A DNA stretch of 64,000 bases from Schlegelella_A sp038318385 (GCA_038318385.1 JBBQCD010000019.1:1-64000), one strand, 5' to 3'. Counted from the stretch's first letter, positions 53,480 to 62,552 are shown. The notes: generated from the sequence alone by a model not told the origin. Numbers and translations: made by a program.

Positions 53480-54787
53480 ATGGCCGGCACCGCCGAAGTC
53501 ACCCAGCCGATGGCGCCCACCGCGTATCCGGATTCGTACTACGCGGCCTCGTCGCCGGGCGTCGACTATCCGCGGCTGCAGGGTGACGTCGAGGCCGACG
53601 TCTGCATCGTCGGCGCAGGCTACACCGGCCTTTCCACCGGGCTCCACTTGGCGAGCGCCGGGCTGAAGGTCGTCGTCGTCGAGGCGGCTCGGGTCGGCTT
53701 CGGCGCCTCGGGTCGCAACGGCGGCCAGATCATCCACAGCTATTCGCGCGACCTCGATGTCATCGAACGCCAGCACGGCCTGGCTCAGGCCCAGGCGCTC
53801 GGCGCCATGGCCTTCGAGGGCGCCGAAGTGCTGCGCGGGCTGGTCGCCGAACACGGCATCGAATGCGATCTCAAGCCCGGCAGCGTCTTCGCCGCACTGA
53901 CCGACAAGCAGGTCGAAGGCCTGCGCGCGCACCAGCGGCTCTGGGAGCGCTACGGCCACCGCCAGCTCACCCTGCTCGACCAGAATGCCACGCGCGCGAT
54001 CATCTGCAGCGACCGCTACAAGGCGGCGTTGCTCGACGCCAGCGGCGGCCATTTCCATCCGCTCAAGCTCGCGCAAGGCGAGGCGCGGGCGCTGTGCACG
54101 ATCGGCGGTACGGTCCACGAGCAGTCACCGGCCGTGCGCATCGAGCGCGGGGCGACGCCTCGCGTTCACCTGCAGGCCGGCAGCGTCAAGGCCCGATTCG
54201 TCGTCGTCGCCTGCAACGCCTACCTCGAAGGGCTCGAGCCGTCGCTGGCGGCGCGTTCGATGCCGTGCGGCACCCAGATCGTCGCCACCGAGCCACTCGG
54301 CGAGCGCTGGCGCGACGTGCTGCCGTCGGACCATTGCGTCGAGGACTGCAACTACCTGCTCGACTACTTCCGGCTCTCGGCCGACAGGCGCCTGCTCTAC
54401 GGCGGTGGCGTGGTCTATGGCGCGCACGATCCGGCCCACATCGAATCGATTCTGCGGCCACGCCTGGAAAGGACATTCCCCCAGCTCGCGGGAGTGGAGA
54501 TCGATTACGCCTGGACCGGCAACTTCCTGCTGACGCTGTCGCGCCTTCCCGACGTCGGGCGCCTCTCAGACAACATCCTCTATTCGCAGGGTTGCTCGGG
54601 CCACGGGGTGACCTTCACCCATCTGATCGGCCGCGTCCTTGCCGAGGCCATCCTCGGTCGACCGGAACGCATGGCCACCTTCGAGCGCCTGCCGCACTAT
54701 CCCTTTCCCGGCGGGCAATGGCTGCGCGTGCCGCTCACCGCGCTCGCTGCCAAGTACTACGACCTGCGCGACCGCCTCGGCGTCTGA
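53480..54787 (+). CDS. puuB: FAD-dependent gamma-glutamylputrescine oxidase-like enzyme
   Basis: A 435-residue DAO-family flavoprotein. The start ATG 53480 is 5 bp after the puuA stop. FAD motif VCIVGAGYTGLSTGLHLA is at about 41-58, with GFGASGRNGGQI next, and the C-terminal SQGCSGHGVTFTH. PuuB oxidises gamma-glutamylputrescine to the aldehyde with H2O2. Operon with puuA. The downstream PuuC/PuuD enzymes are not in this window. Confidence 0.9.
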   Translation: MAGTAEVTQPMAPTAYPDSYYAASSPGVDYPRLQGDVEADVCIVGAGYTGLSTGLHLASAGLKVVVVEAARVGFGASGRNGGQIIHSYSRDLDVIERQHGLAQAQALGAMAFEGAEVLRGLVAEHGIECDLKPGSVFAALTDKQVEGLRAHQRLWERYGHRQLTLLDQNATRAIICSDRYKAALLDASGGHFHPLKLAQGEARALCTIGGTVHEQSPAVRIERGATPRVHLQAGSVKARFVVVACNAYLEGLEPSLAARSMPCGTQIVATEPLGERWRDVLPSDHCVEDCNYLLDYFRLSADRRLLYGGGVVYGAHDPAHIESILRPRLERTFPQLAGVEIDYAWTGNFLLTLSRLPDVGRLSDNILYSQGCSGHGVTFTHLIGRVLAEAILGRPERMATFERLPHYPFPGGQWLRVPLTALAAKYYDLRDRLGV

Positions 54788-54878
54788 GCGCCGCCGCCTG
54801 TTGGGCGCAGGGTTGTCGGCGGCAAGGCTGTCGATGCCGCAGGGGCGAGCCGGAGTCTCGGGGAGTCGGAGTAGCGGC

Positions 54879-55289
54879 TCACCCCCGGGCGGACGCGAGC
54901 CACGCGATCAGCGGCGGCCCGGCGATCACCGCCCAGCACGACCCCGCCATCGCGAGCGCGACGAATACTGCAGCGCTCCCCAGGTCCTTGGCCTGTCCGG
55001 AGAGCGGATGGCGCTCGGAGGAGATGCGGTCGACCGTGGCTTCGATCGCCGAGTTGAGCAACTCCACGACCAGCACGAACAGCAACGAGAGCACCAGCGC
55101 CAGTTGCTCCAGCGTCGATACCGGCAACAGCAGCGCCGTCGGCAGCAGCAGCGCGGTCACCGCGAGCTCCTGGCGGAAGGCGGCCTCGCCACGCACCGCA
55201 TGGCCGAAGCCGGCGATCGAGCAGCGCAGCGCCCCGGCGAGGCGAGCCGGGCCCATCGAGACCCGGCGGCGTTCTTCTTCGATGTTCAT
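54879..55289 (-). CDS. dgkA: Diacylglycerol kinase (prokaryotic type)
   Basis: A 136-residue inner-membrane kinase with three helices (VTALLLPTALLLPVS; LVLSLLFVLVVELLNSAIEA; AAVFVALAMAGSCW). The catalytic ELLNSAIEATVDR with Glu-Asn is intact. It recycles diacylglycerol to phosphatidic acid. ATG 55289 starts the family core; the frame upstream has no homology. Stands alone. Confidence 0.92.
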   Translation of the reverse strand: MNIEEERRRVSMGPARLAGALRCSIAGFGHAVRGEAAFRQELAVTALLLPTALLLPVSTLEQLALVLSLLFVLVVELLNSAIEATVDRISSERHPLSGQAKDLGSAAVFVALAMAGSCWAVIAGPPLIAWLASARG

Positions 55290-55458
55290 GGCAGCGATTC
55301 CCTGTGGCGTGCAGGGAGTGGACCGGCCGCAGCCGCCATCCCTGTCACGCTGTCCTGCGAAGGGGCGATTGTTGTTCACTCTCCGGTCGTTTCCGCTCCC
55401 GGTCCTGTTCCTGGCGCCACGGCAATTCGGGGCCAATTCAAAAGGACTAAGCTCGGGG

Positions 55459-55710
55459 ATGAAAAAAGACCTGATCATTCCCCCGATGGATCCCTACACC
55501 GCCGACGAAGAGGCCGCGCTCGTCGAGAAGCTGGAGGGGCTGGCGGCACCCGCGCTGGTGCAGTACGTCGAGTCCGCGCAGAGCACGCTGGCCAACAGCG
55601 CCCTCGCGCCGACCTGGAGGCCGCGCGTCGAATTGGGACTGAAGATCGCGAAGGCCGCGCTCGTGAAGGCGAATGCCGTCGCGGCTGTGCCGCCCGCCGC
55701 GGCAGCCTGA
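55459..55710 (+). CDS. Small hypothetical protein
   Basis: An 83-residue acidic helical protein from ATG 55459. It reads as a three-helix bundle (DEEAALVEKLEGLAAPALVQYVE; STLANSALAPTWRPRVELGLK; ALVKANAVAAVPPAAAA, each quoted in part). No family recognised, no signal peptide. Its length and amphipathic pattern suggest a small DNA- or protein-binding factor, but this is not supported further. About 100 bp to the convergent aminotransferase gene end. Confidence 0.55.
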   Translation: MKKDLIIPPMDPYTADEEAALVEKLEGLAAPALVQYVESAQSTLANSALAPTWRPRVELGLKIAKAALVKANAVAAVPPAAAA

Positions 55711-55812
55711 ACCCAAAGCCTTCGAAGCCCTCGCTCCTGCCGGGGCCCGCGCGATGCGTTTCATCGAGCATGGTGTCGGTGAGGCGATCCTTACGCGCGT
55801 GGGTTGCCGCCG

Positions 55813-56754
55813 TCAGTTCACGCTCGGCGGCGCCGCCACGTGCCGCAGGTACAACTCCGAGGCTCGCTTCGTCAGCGCGCCGGCTTGGCCGTTGTGGATC
55901 CACCGGCCGTCCACCCGGGTGACCGGCGTCACGCCGCCGAGCGTCCCGGTGACGAAGGCCTCCTCGGCGGTGTAGACCTGCGCCAGCGTGAAGTCGCATT
56001 CCCGGGCGACTCCCCCGGCCCCCCGCCACGCCTCGATGACGTTGCCCTGGGTGATGCCCTTGAACGAATAGGCGCCGGTCGATGTCCACAGTTCGCCGTT
56101 CCTGACGACGAAGAAGTTGGTGGAATTGCAGCTCGCGACGAAGCCGCGCGGATCGAGCATCAGGGCCTCGTCGGCGCCGGCGTGGATGGCCTGGATCAGC
56201 GCCTGGATCAGGTTGAGGCGGCTGTGCGAGTTCAGCCGCAGGTCGAAGACATCGGGGCCGCTGGTGCGGAAGGTCGACGTGAACAGCGCGAGACCCTTCG
56301 CCTTCGACTCCGGTTTCGGCGTCTTGAACTCGGCCACGATGACGACGGTCGCCTTGCCGACCACGAAGCGCGGGTCCTGATTCGGGGTGCGCTTGAGGCC
56401 GCGCGTGACCATCAGGCGGACGTGCGCGCCGTCGGTCATCGCGTTCTTCGCCAGCGTGTCGAGCAGCGCCTGCGTCAGCTCCGCGCGGGTCAGGCCGATG
56501 TCGATCGCGATCGAGGTCGCGCCCTCGTAGAGGCGGTCGAGGTGCGCCTCGAGGCTGATGATGCGCCCCTGCACCAGGCGCAGCCCTTCCCAGATGCCGT
56601 CGCCGAGCACGAAGCCGCTGTCGAAGATCGAGACGCGGGCCTCGTCGCGGGGCACCAAATCGCCGTTGACGTAAACCAGCACCTTGTCGTTGCGCGGGTC
56701 GGCGAGGTAACCCTGGGCGCTTTCGCCCTGGGTGAGGGGGTTCGAAGGATTCAT
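55813..56754 (-). CDS. Class IV (D-amino-acid/branched-chain type) aminotransferase-like protein
   Basis: A 313-residue PLP fold-type IV protein from ATG 56754. The entry VSIFDSGFVLGDGIWEGLR, the DEALMLDPRG and the GTLGGVTPV motifs are as in BCAT/DAAT enzymes. In the place where the PLP-binding Lys is expected (between RTSGPDVFD and NLIQALIQA) there is no lysine: the nearest residues are Arg and His, and no Lys occurs between the ESKAKG stretch and YSFKG. This may be a non-catalytic relative or a Lys-shifted subfamily. End gene of the ABC transporter operon, 46 bp after the ATPase. Confidence 0.82.
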   Translation of the reverse strand: MNPSNPLTQGESAQGYLADPRNDKVLVYVNGDLVPRDEARVSIFDSGFVLGDGIWEGLRLVQGRIISLEAHLDRLYEGATSIAIDIGLTRAELTQALLDTLAKNAMTDGAHVRLMVTRGLKRTPNQDPRFVVGKATVVIVAEFKTPKPESKAKGLALFTSTFRTSGPDVFDLRLNSHSRLNLIQALIQAIHAGADEALMLDPRGFVASCNSTNFFVVRNGELWTSTGAYSFKGITQGNVIEAWRGAGGVARECDFTLAQVYTAEEAFVTGTLGGVTPVTRVDGRWIHNGQAGALTKRASELYLRHVAAPPSVN

Positions 56755-56800
56755 GGCAGTGTCGGTTCAAGGATGCGGGTGGCTCGGCTCGCGATGGCGG

Positions 56801-57586
56801 CTAGAAGTCGAACTCGCGGTGGCGCTGCAGGAAGGCCTGGGTGCGCGGCTGGGTGGGGTGCTTGAGCACCTGGTCGGGCGAGCCCTGCTCGTGGATCACG
56901 CCGTCGGCGATGAAGAGCACGCGGCTGGCGAAGTGATAGGCGAAGCCGATCTCGTGCGTCACCAGCAGCATCGTGCGGCCTTCCTCGGCAAGCGAGCGGA
57001 TCACTCGCAGCACCTCGCCCACCAGCTCGGGATCGAGCGCCGAGGTGGGCTCGTCGAACAGCAGCACCTCGGGGTCCATCGCCAGGGCCCTGGCGATCGC
57101 GACGCGCTGCTTCTGGCCCCCGGAAAGGCGCGCCGGAAAGGCGGCAGCCTTGTCGGCCAGGCCGACGCGGGCGAGCTCGGCCTCGGCGCGCGCCCGCGCG
57201 TCGGCCTCGCGCAGGCCGCGCACGGTGCGCAGTCCTTCCATCACGTTGCCGAGCGCCGTCATGTGCGGGAACAGGTTGAACTGCTGGAACACCATGCCGA
57301 CGCGCTGGCGCACGCGCGTGAGTTCGGCGTCGGCGTAGAGGCGCGACTCGCCGCCGCCGGAGCCGGCGCGGCCGATCGCCTGCCCACCGAGTTCGACCGT
57401 GCCGGCGCTCGGCAGCTCCATGAAGTTGAGGCAGCGCAGCAGCGTGCTCTTGCCCGAGCCCGAGGCGCCGAGGATGGCGATGCGGTCGCCCGGCATCACG
57501 TCGAGGTTGATGCCGCACAGCACTTCGTGGCTGCCGAAGCGCTTCTCCAGCGCGCTCACGCGCATCAGCGGCGAGGGGGTGGTCAT
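56801..57586 (-). CDS. Amino-acid ABC transporter ATP-binding protein
   Basis: A 261-residue ATPase with Walker A GASGSGKST, Q-loop FQQFNLFPHM, signature LSGGQKQRVAIARAL, Walker B LLFDEPTSALD and H-loop VTHEI. It belongs to the polar amino-acid uptake group (GlnQ/HisP). ATG 57586 is 2 bp from the permease stop. An insertion GRAGSGGGES near residues 70-80 is longer than usual. Complete. Confidence 0.95.
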   Translation of the reverse strand: MTTPSPLMRVSALEKRFGSHEVLCGINLDVMPGDRIAILGASGSGKSTLLRCLNFMELPSAGTVELGGQAIGRAGSGGGESRLYADAELTRVRQRVGMVFQQFNLFPHMTALGNVMEGLRTVRGLREADARARAEAELARVGLADKAAAFPARLSGGQKQRVAIARALAMDPEVLLFDEPTSALDPELVGEVLRVIRSLAEEGRTMLLVTHEIGFAYHFASRVLFIADGVIHEQGSPDQVLKHPTQPRTQAFLQRHREFDF

Positions 57587-57588
57587 GA

Positions 57589-58257
57589 TCAGGCGTCCGA
57601 CCGGCTGAACCGGCGCTCCAGCGCATAAGTGGCCTGCACCAGCGGGAACAGGAAGAGGAAGAAGACCACCGCGATCACCGTGTAGGTCTCGATCGGGTTG
57701 AAATTGAGCGAGGCCAGCAGCTTGCCCTGCTGCAGCAGCTCGACATACGCCACGGCCGAGGCCAGGGTCGTCATCTTGAAGATCTCGATGCCGCGATTGG
57801 TGAGGGCCGGCAGCATGCGGCGCACCGCCTGCGGCAGCACGATGCGGCGCATCGCCTGCGCGCCGGTCATGCCGAGCGCGCGCGCCGCCTCCTGCTGGCC
57901 GCGGTCGATCGATTCGATGCCGCCACGGAAGATCTCGGCCGAGAACGCCGCCGAGTTCAGCGAGATGCCGAGCGCGGCCGCGGTCATCGGCCCGATCTCG
58001 AAGGGCGACAGGATCGGCAGCGCGTAGTAGAACCAGAGGATCTGCACCAGCACCGGCGTGTTGCGGAAGAACTCGACGAACGCGGTCGCCGGCAGGTAGA
58101 CCCAGCGCGATTTCGCGTGCCGGCCGAGCCCCACCACGAGTCCCGAGCCCATGCCCAGCACCATGCAGATCGCGAACAGGCGCAGCGTGCCCAGCGCGCC
58201 GACCCACAGCACGTCGGCGTTCTCGAGCAGCGGCGCGAAGTTCCAGTGGTAGTTCAT
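57589..58257 (-). CDS. Amino-acid ABC transporter permease
   Basis: A 222-residue HisMQ-type permease with five helices and the EAA loop (QEAARALGMTGAQAMRRIVLPQA). ATG 58257 starts NYHWNFAPLLENADVLW, typical of the family. It pairs with the second permease 83 bp upstream to form the membrane channel of the transporter. Confidence 0.93.
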   Translation of the reverse strand: MNYHWNFAPLLENADVLWVGALGTLRLFAICMVLGMGSGLVVGLGRHAKSRWVYLPATAFVEFFRNTPVLVQILWFYYALPILSPFEIGPMTAAALGISLNSAAFSAEIFRGGIESIDRGQQEAARALGMTGAQAMRRIVLPQAVRRMLPALTNRGIEIFKMTTLASAVAYVELLQQGKLLASLNFNPIETYTVIAVVFFLFLFPLVQATYALERRFSRSDA

Positions 58258-58263
58258 GTCAGC

Positions 58264-58333
58264 CGCGCCGGGCCGCCCCAAGGGGCTGACGCGCCCCCTC
58301 GGGGGGCAGCGAACGAAGAGAGCGTGGGGGCCA
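58264..58333. repeat. Dispersed GC-rich intergenic repeat with hairpin
   Basis: The 70 bp between the two permease genes contain a C-run/G-run palindrome (CCCCCTCGGGGGG at about 58294-58306) followed by CAGCGAACGAAGAGAGCGTGG. I recognise this type of short repeat as one dispersed through Burkholderiales genomes (a REP-like element); this is from memory and not checked. It separates the permeases and may modulate transcript stability. Confidence 0.55.
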
Positions 58334-58340
58334 TGTCATG

Positions 58341-59018
58341 TCAGCGCGCCGTGCCTTCGCCGCTGACGGCGAGCCGCCGCTCGAGCCCACGCACCAGCGT
58401 GCTGGCGGCGGTGATGACGACGAAGTAGATCAGCGCCGTCACCGTGAAGACTTCGAGCGGGCGGAAGGTCTTCTGCGCCACCTCGTTGGTCATGAAGAGC
58501 AGGTCGGCGTAGGAGACGATGGCCACCAGCGTCGTCGTCTTCATCAGCTCGATCGCGCGCTCCAGGAATGCCGGGATCATGCGCTTGACGGCCTGCGGCA
58601 GGACGATGCGGCGCATCACCTGTCGCGGCGTCATTCCGATCGCGCGCCCGGCCTCCCACTGGCCGCGCTCGACCGAGACGATGCCGCCGCGGAAGACCTC
58701 GGCGAAGAAGGCCGCCGACTGGATCGAGAAGGTGAGCACCGCGGCGACGTAGGGCGTCATCTCGACCCGGATCAGGATCGGCAGCGCGAAGAAGAACCAG
58801 AACAGCTGCACCAGCGGCGGCGTGGTGCGGAAGACCTCGATCACCGCGACTGCCGGCCAGGCGAGCAGGCGCCTCGGCGACAACCTCATCAGCGCCAGCA
58901 GCAGGCCGAGCGGCACGCCGAACGACAGCGCCGCGCCGGTGACCTTCAGCGTGTTCAGCAGGCCGAGGGCCAGCAGGTCGGCGTTCGCCCACACCGGGGC
59001 GAAGTTCCACTCGTGCAT
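58341..59018 (-). CDS. Amino-acid ABC transporter permease (second)
   Basis: A 225-residue HisMQ-type permease. EAA loop is QWEAGRAIGMTPRQVMRRIVLP; TTPPLVQLFWFFFALP as in the partner. Partner of the 57589-58257 permease. ATG 59018 is 12 bp from the solute-binding protein stop. Complete. Confidence 0.93.
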   Translation of the reverse strand: MHEWNFAPVWANADLLALGLLNTLKVTGAALSFGVPLGLLLALMRLSPRRLLAWPAVAVIEVFRTTPPLVQLFWFFFALPILIRVEMTPYVAAVLTFSIQSAAFFAEVFRGGIVSVERGQWEAGRAIGMTPRQVMRRIVLPQAVKRMIPAFLERAIELMKTTTLVAIVSYADLLFMTNEVAQKTFRPLEVFTVTALIYFVVITAASTLVRGLERRLAVSGEGTAR

Positions 59019-59030
59019 CGCCGGGTCGGG

Positions 59031-59873
59031 TCAGGACTTGCCGAGCATTTCCTTCATCACCGGCGGCGAGGCCTTGGGGTCGAGGCCGAAGCCGACCAGG
59101 AACTCCTCGTACCACTTCTGCGTCTGGCCGCTCGCATAGAACTTGCCGATCTCCTTGTCGACCCACTCGACGAAGGACTTGTCGGCGTCCTTGCGGACCG
59201 CGACGCTCGACGCCTGTGACTGCGCCGGCGTCGGCACGACGATCTTGCCGGCGCCGAGCTTCTGCCGCGCCGCCAGCAGCGGCGGGTGGAACAGGCACAC
59301 CGCGTCGGCACGTCCGGCCTGGAACGCGGCAATCGCCTCGGCGTTGCCGGGGAAGCGCGAGATCGTCGCCTTGGGGACGTTTTCGCTCAGGAACTTGTCC
59401 ATGCTGCTGGCCTGCGGCACGGCGATACGCACCGACGGCTGGTTGAGGTCGGACCAGGCTTTCACGGCGAGGTCGTCGCGCGCCAGCACCGCCAGCGAGT
59501 AGTACAGCAGCGGCGTCTTCGGGAAGTCGACCGCCTGGGCGCGCTCGGGCGTGGCGTCCATCATCGACATCATGTCGATCTTGTTGCCCTGCAGCGCGGC
59601 GACCGCCGTGCCCCAGGTCACTTCGACCGGCTCGAACTTGACGCCGAGGTCGGCGGCCATCGCCTTGCCGAGCGACACGCCGACGCCTCCCGCCCAGTCG
59701 CCGCTCTTCGGGTCCTTGGTGAACCAGGGCGGCGCCTGCGTGACGCCGACGCGCAGCGTTCCGCGCTGCTTGATCTGGGTGAGCGTACCGTCGGCGGCCT
59801 GCGCCCAGGCGAGCGGAGCGCAGGCGGCGGCAGCCAGGGCGAGCACGGTACGGCGGTGGAGGTTGTGCGACAT
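59031..59873 (-). CDS. Amino-acid ABC transporter substrate-binding protein
   Basis: A 280-residue periplasmic receptor (SBP_bac_3). Signal HNLHRRTVLALAAAACAPLAWAQA has a twin-arginine-like RR. Mature protein has TLRVGVTQAPPWFTKDP, IDMMSMMDATPERAQAVDFP and AVDFPKTPLLYYS. Ligand class is polar amino acids or derivatives; the aminotransferase at the operon end suggests use of the amino group. Next to the GntR gene (1 bp gap from its stop). Confidence 0.93.
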   Translation of the reverse strand: MSHNLHRRTVLALAAAACAPLAWAQAADGTLTQIKQRGTLRVGVTQAPPWFTKDPKSGDWAGGVGVSLGKAMAADLGVKFEPVEVTWGTAVAALQGNKIDMMSMMDATPERAQAVDFPKTPLLYYSLAVLARDDLAVKAWSDLNQPSVRIAVPQASSMDKFLSENVPKATISRFPGNAEAIAAFQAGRADAVCLFHPPLLAARQKLGAGKIVVPTPAQSQASSVAVRKDADKSFVEWVDKEIGKFYASGQTQKWYEEFLVGFGLDPKASPPVMKEMLGKS

Positions 59874-59874
59874 G

Positions 59875-60585
59875 TCAGGGCTCCTGCAGGATGGCGGTGG
59901 GGAATGACGAGGTGGAAGCCCGCGTGCGGGCGCTGAGGAATCGTTCGGTCTGGCGCGCGCCGCGGAGCATGTGGGCGTCGACCTCGGTCCGCATGGCAGC
60001 GAGATCGTCACCGAGCGCCGCAGCGACATAGCTGTCGTGCGCGTCACGGCGCGGGCCGCGCTTGCCGTGGGCGCGATGGTGCGCCGCCCAGTACAGCTGC
60101 AGGCGCCCGCGCAGGTCAGACCAGCTGCGCTGCAACAGGCTGTGGCCGCTGGCTTCGTAGACCAGGCCGTGCAAATCGAGTTCGGCGGCGATGCTGGCGA
60201 GGTCGTCGCCCCGGTCGATCGTGCGGGTGAGCGCGGCCTGGCGCCGTCGCAGCTCGCGGCCGAAGGCAGCGTCGCGCCCTGGCCATGCCTGCTCGAAGGC
60301 AAAGCGCTCCAGCGTCGTGCGCAGCGAGTGGATCTCGCGCACGTCCTCGACGGTGAGGTCGATAACCCAGGTGCCGGTGTAGGGCACCGTCGTGATCAGC
60401 CCTTCCTCCACCAGCTGCCGCAACGCCTCGCGCAACGGCGCACGGCTGACTGCGAAGCGCTCGGCCAGGGTCGTCTCGACCAGTGCCGCACCGGGCTCCA
60501 ACTCCCCGGCCAGGATGGCCGCGCGCAGGCGCTCCGCGATGTGCTCGCGGAAAGTCGCGCGGGGCACTTTGGAAAGTTGTTGCAC
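59875..60585 (-). CDS. GntR/FadR-family transcriptional regulator
   Basis: A 236-residue regulator from GTG 60585 (TTG 60636 would add 17 residues and cover the palindrome). N-terminal winged helix (ERLRAAILAGELEPGAALVETTLAERFAVSRAPLREALRQL in part) and an FCD ligand domain. First gene of the six-gene operon; the perfect palindrome ATTGTCGACAAT 31 bp upstream of the chosen start fits a self-binding operator. Likely ligand is the transported or aminated compound. Confidence 0.88.
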   Translation of the reverse strand: MQQLSKVPRATFREHIAERLRAAILAGELEPGAALVETTLAERFAVSRAPLREALRQLVEEGLITTVPYTGTWVIDLTVEDVREIHSLRTTLERFAFEQAWPGRDAAFGRELRRRQAALTRTIDRGDDLASIAAELDLHGLVYEASGHSLLQRSWSDLRGRLQLYWAAHHRAHGKRGPRRDAHDSYVAAALGDDLAAMRTEVDAHMLRGARQTERFLSARTRASTSSFPTAILQEP

Positions 60586-60615
60586 GGAGGGGAAGCTTGG
60601 AACTGACGGTGATCG

Positions 60616-60627
60616 ATTGTCGACAAT
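60616..60627. promoter_or_regulatory. Palindromic operator for the GntR regulator
   Basis: ATTGTCGACAAT is a perfect 12-bp palindrome of the TTGTNNACAA class bound by FCD-type GntR regulators, just upstream of the regulator gene. It probably serves autoregulation and controls the transport operon. Inferred from position and motif; not tested. Confidence 0.6.
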
Positions 60628-60848
60628 GTAGCGCAAGGAGGTCCGAGTGGCGAGTCACTTTGGTGGAGTCGAGGTGCCACTTGCTGCCGCCAGCGCGGCC
60701 AAAGGAAGGGAGCCTGTTCGTCAGGAGCGTTCGATGGGCGCTGCTAGCGGCTGTAGGCGGCCGCGGGTCGAGCGGCTGCTCCCGTCGATGGCGGCGGTTC
60801 AAGCCGCACTGTGGTCTTTGGCGGCGCGGCGGTCCGACGGGACTCTCC

Positions 60849-62071
60849 TCAGGCGCTGGCAGCGCCGAAGTCCTTGCGCTCGAGCAGGCGCGAGGCAGCG
60901 TAGCCGATGACCAACCCCCAGAACGGCGCCCCGACGCTGAAGATCGGCACGTCCGCCACCGTGACGAGGAACGTGACGAGCGCGCCGAGTGTGAAGCGCT
61001 CTCGGAAAGACACATTGAACGCCGTCTGGAGCACGCGCAGCATGGCGAGGCCGCGAGCGCGGCGATGAACGCGGGTGGCGTGGCGAGCATCAGCCGGGTG
61101 AACACGGGCGCGAAGAGGCCGAACGCGAGTGCAAAAACGCCGACGGCGAGGCCGGCGGTGTAGTGCCGGTGCCGCTCGCCAGAGCCCGAGATGATCGCGT
61201 TGACGGGGCCGGTGAGGCAGGTCGAGACCGTGCCGACCAGCGCGGCAAGCATCGAGCCCGCGCCACAGGCCACCGTGATCGCGTTGATCGGCGGCTTGTG
61301 CTCGGCGGCGTTGAGCACCGCGATCCCTTGGCCGTTTTGCACCACAAGCACGGTGATCGCGAGCGGGATGACGAGTTCCACCATCGCACGCCACGAGAAC
61401 TCGGGCGCGTACAGGTTGGGATGGGCGAGCACTTGCAGCGACCCGCCATGTGAATGGAACTTGCCCAGGAGGGTCATCGCCGCCGCGCCAACGAAGAGCG
61501 CGCCGATCAGCGGCGGCAGACGGCGCGACCATCCGGCCGATGCGCTGAGCGCAAGAAAGGCGACGATCATCGGCGCGGCGATCCAGAAATCATCGCGGAC
61601 CGCGTACACCAAGCCCAGGCCGAAGCGGAGAAAGACGCCCGCCACCATCCCCATCACGATTGGCATCGGCACGGCCTGCATCGCGCGCCGTACCCAGCCC
61701 GACAGGCCGAGCGCCAGCATGAGCCCTCCGGTGGCGAGGAAGGCGCCGATGACCTCGGCCCAGCGGAGGTGGCTGAGCGCCGCGCCCACCAGCACCGTGC
61801 CCGGGATCGTCCAGAAGAAGACGAGCGGCTGCCGGTAGAGCGTGCAAAAGAGCAGTGTGATCAGTCCGTTGATGAAGAACGAGCCGAAGATCCACGACGA
61901 CAGATCGGACTCGCTCAGCCCACCACGCGCGCCGACGGCGAGGATGATCGCGACCGGACCCGAGGCGGCGAAGATGAATCCGACCACCGCGTTCGCGACA
62001 TAGAGCCCGCCGGAATCGGCGACCATCTGGCGCAATCCGGGGAGCGGCCTGTAGGCGGACTCTATGGGCAT
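60849..62071 (-). pseudogene. benE: BenE-type benzoate/H+ symporter, frameshifted near the C terminus
   Basis: From ATG 62071 (PIESAYRPLPGLRQM) the frame encodes the N-terminal two thirds of a BenE-family transporter, with ASGPVAIILAVGARGG and FWTIPGTVLVGAALSHL, up to about 61052 (FIAALA). There the frame shifts by one base, and the rest, GLAMLRVLQTAFNVSFRERF to the end KDFGAASA, continues in another frame to 60849. Reading GCGGGCC instead of GCGGCC at about 61050 restores one frame: a single missing G/C in a run. Either a real frameshift or a sequencing error. BenE takes up benzoate; no ben genes adjoin it. Confidence 0.85.
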
Positions 62072-62552
62072 GGCGGGCTCCCGCGTACGATGACCGGGAA
62101 CGATTGTGCCGAAGTCGCGCTGGGCCAACGGGCGCGCTGGCTGTGCGGTGCAGCGGTAATCCGCTCGGTGCCGAGAGCGCTGAGGCGAAGCTGATCGCCG
62201 GCGGGTAGGGCCTCGTGCCGGCGTAGGCAGCGCGCGCCCGGGGGGCTGGCCGCTCTGGCACTCGAAGAAGCATTCGCCGAGGCTTGGCAAACAGCCGCTG
62301 TTGTGGGTCGGGAACTGCAGTTGGCGTACTAAGCAAGCGAATGTTCGGGCTGCCGCAGCGTCCTGGCCCGCCAGCAATGTCCGCAACACCTTGGACGATC
62401 TTGCAAGAGATGACCAATCGCATCCGGACGATCGGCGACGAGAACTTGAGCGCGCGGCCACGCTGGTGTAGACCTGGAAGCGACCAACCATGACGGCCGC
62501 ACCCATCTGCGCCAGCTCGACATCCCGGCCACGCAGGCGAGAAGCTCTCTCC
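62072..62552. other. Intergenic region, no gene seen
   Basis: 481 bp upstream of benE. Base composition is less GC-rich in part (around 62280-62440) and no frame with support is present. A promoter for benE should lie near its 5' end, but none is clear. It may be a remnant of an older gene or transferred DNA; undetermined. Confidence 0.4.

Noticed and set aside
56801..58207. ATP-binding protein fused to a permease in one long frame
   Set aside because: The extra N-terminal part is an out-of-frame reading of the permease, which has its own start and good frame.
60116..62506. GntR and BenE as one 796-codon protein
   Set aside because: The join is through a frame that reads the GntR gene out of frame; each gene has its own start and motifs.
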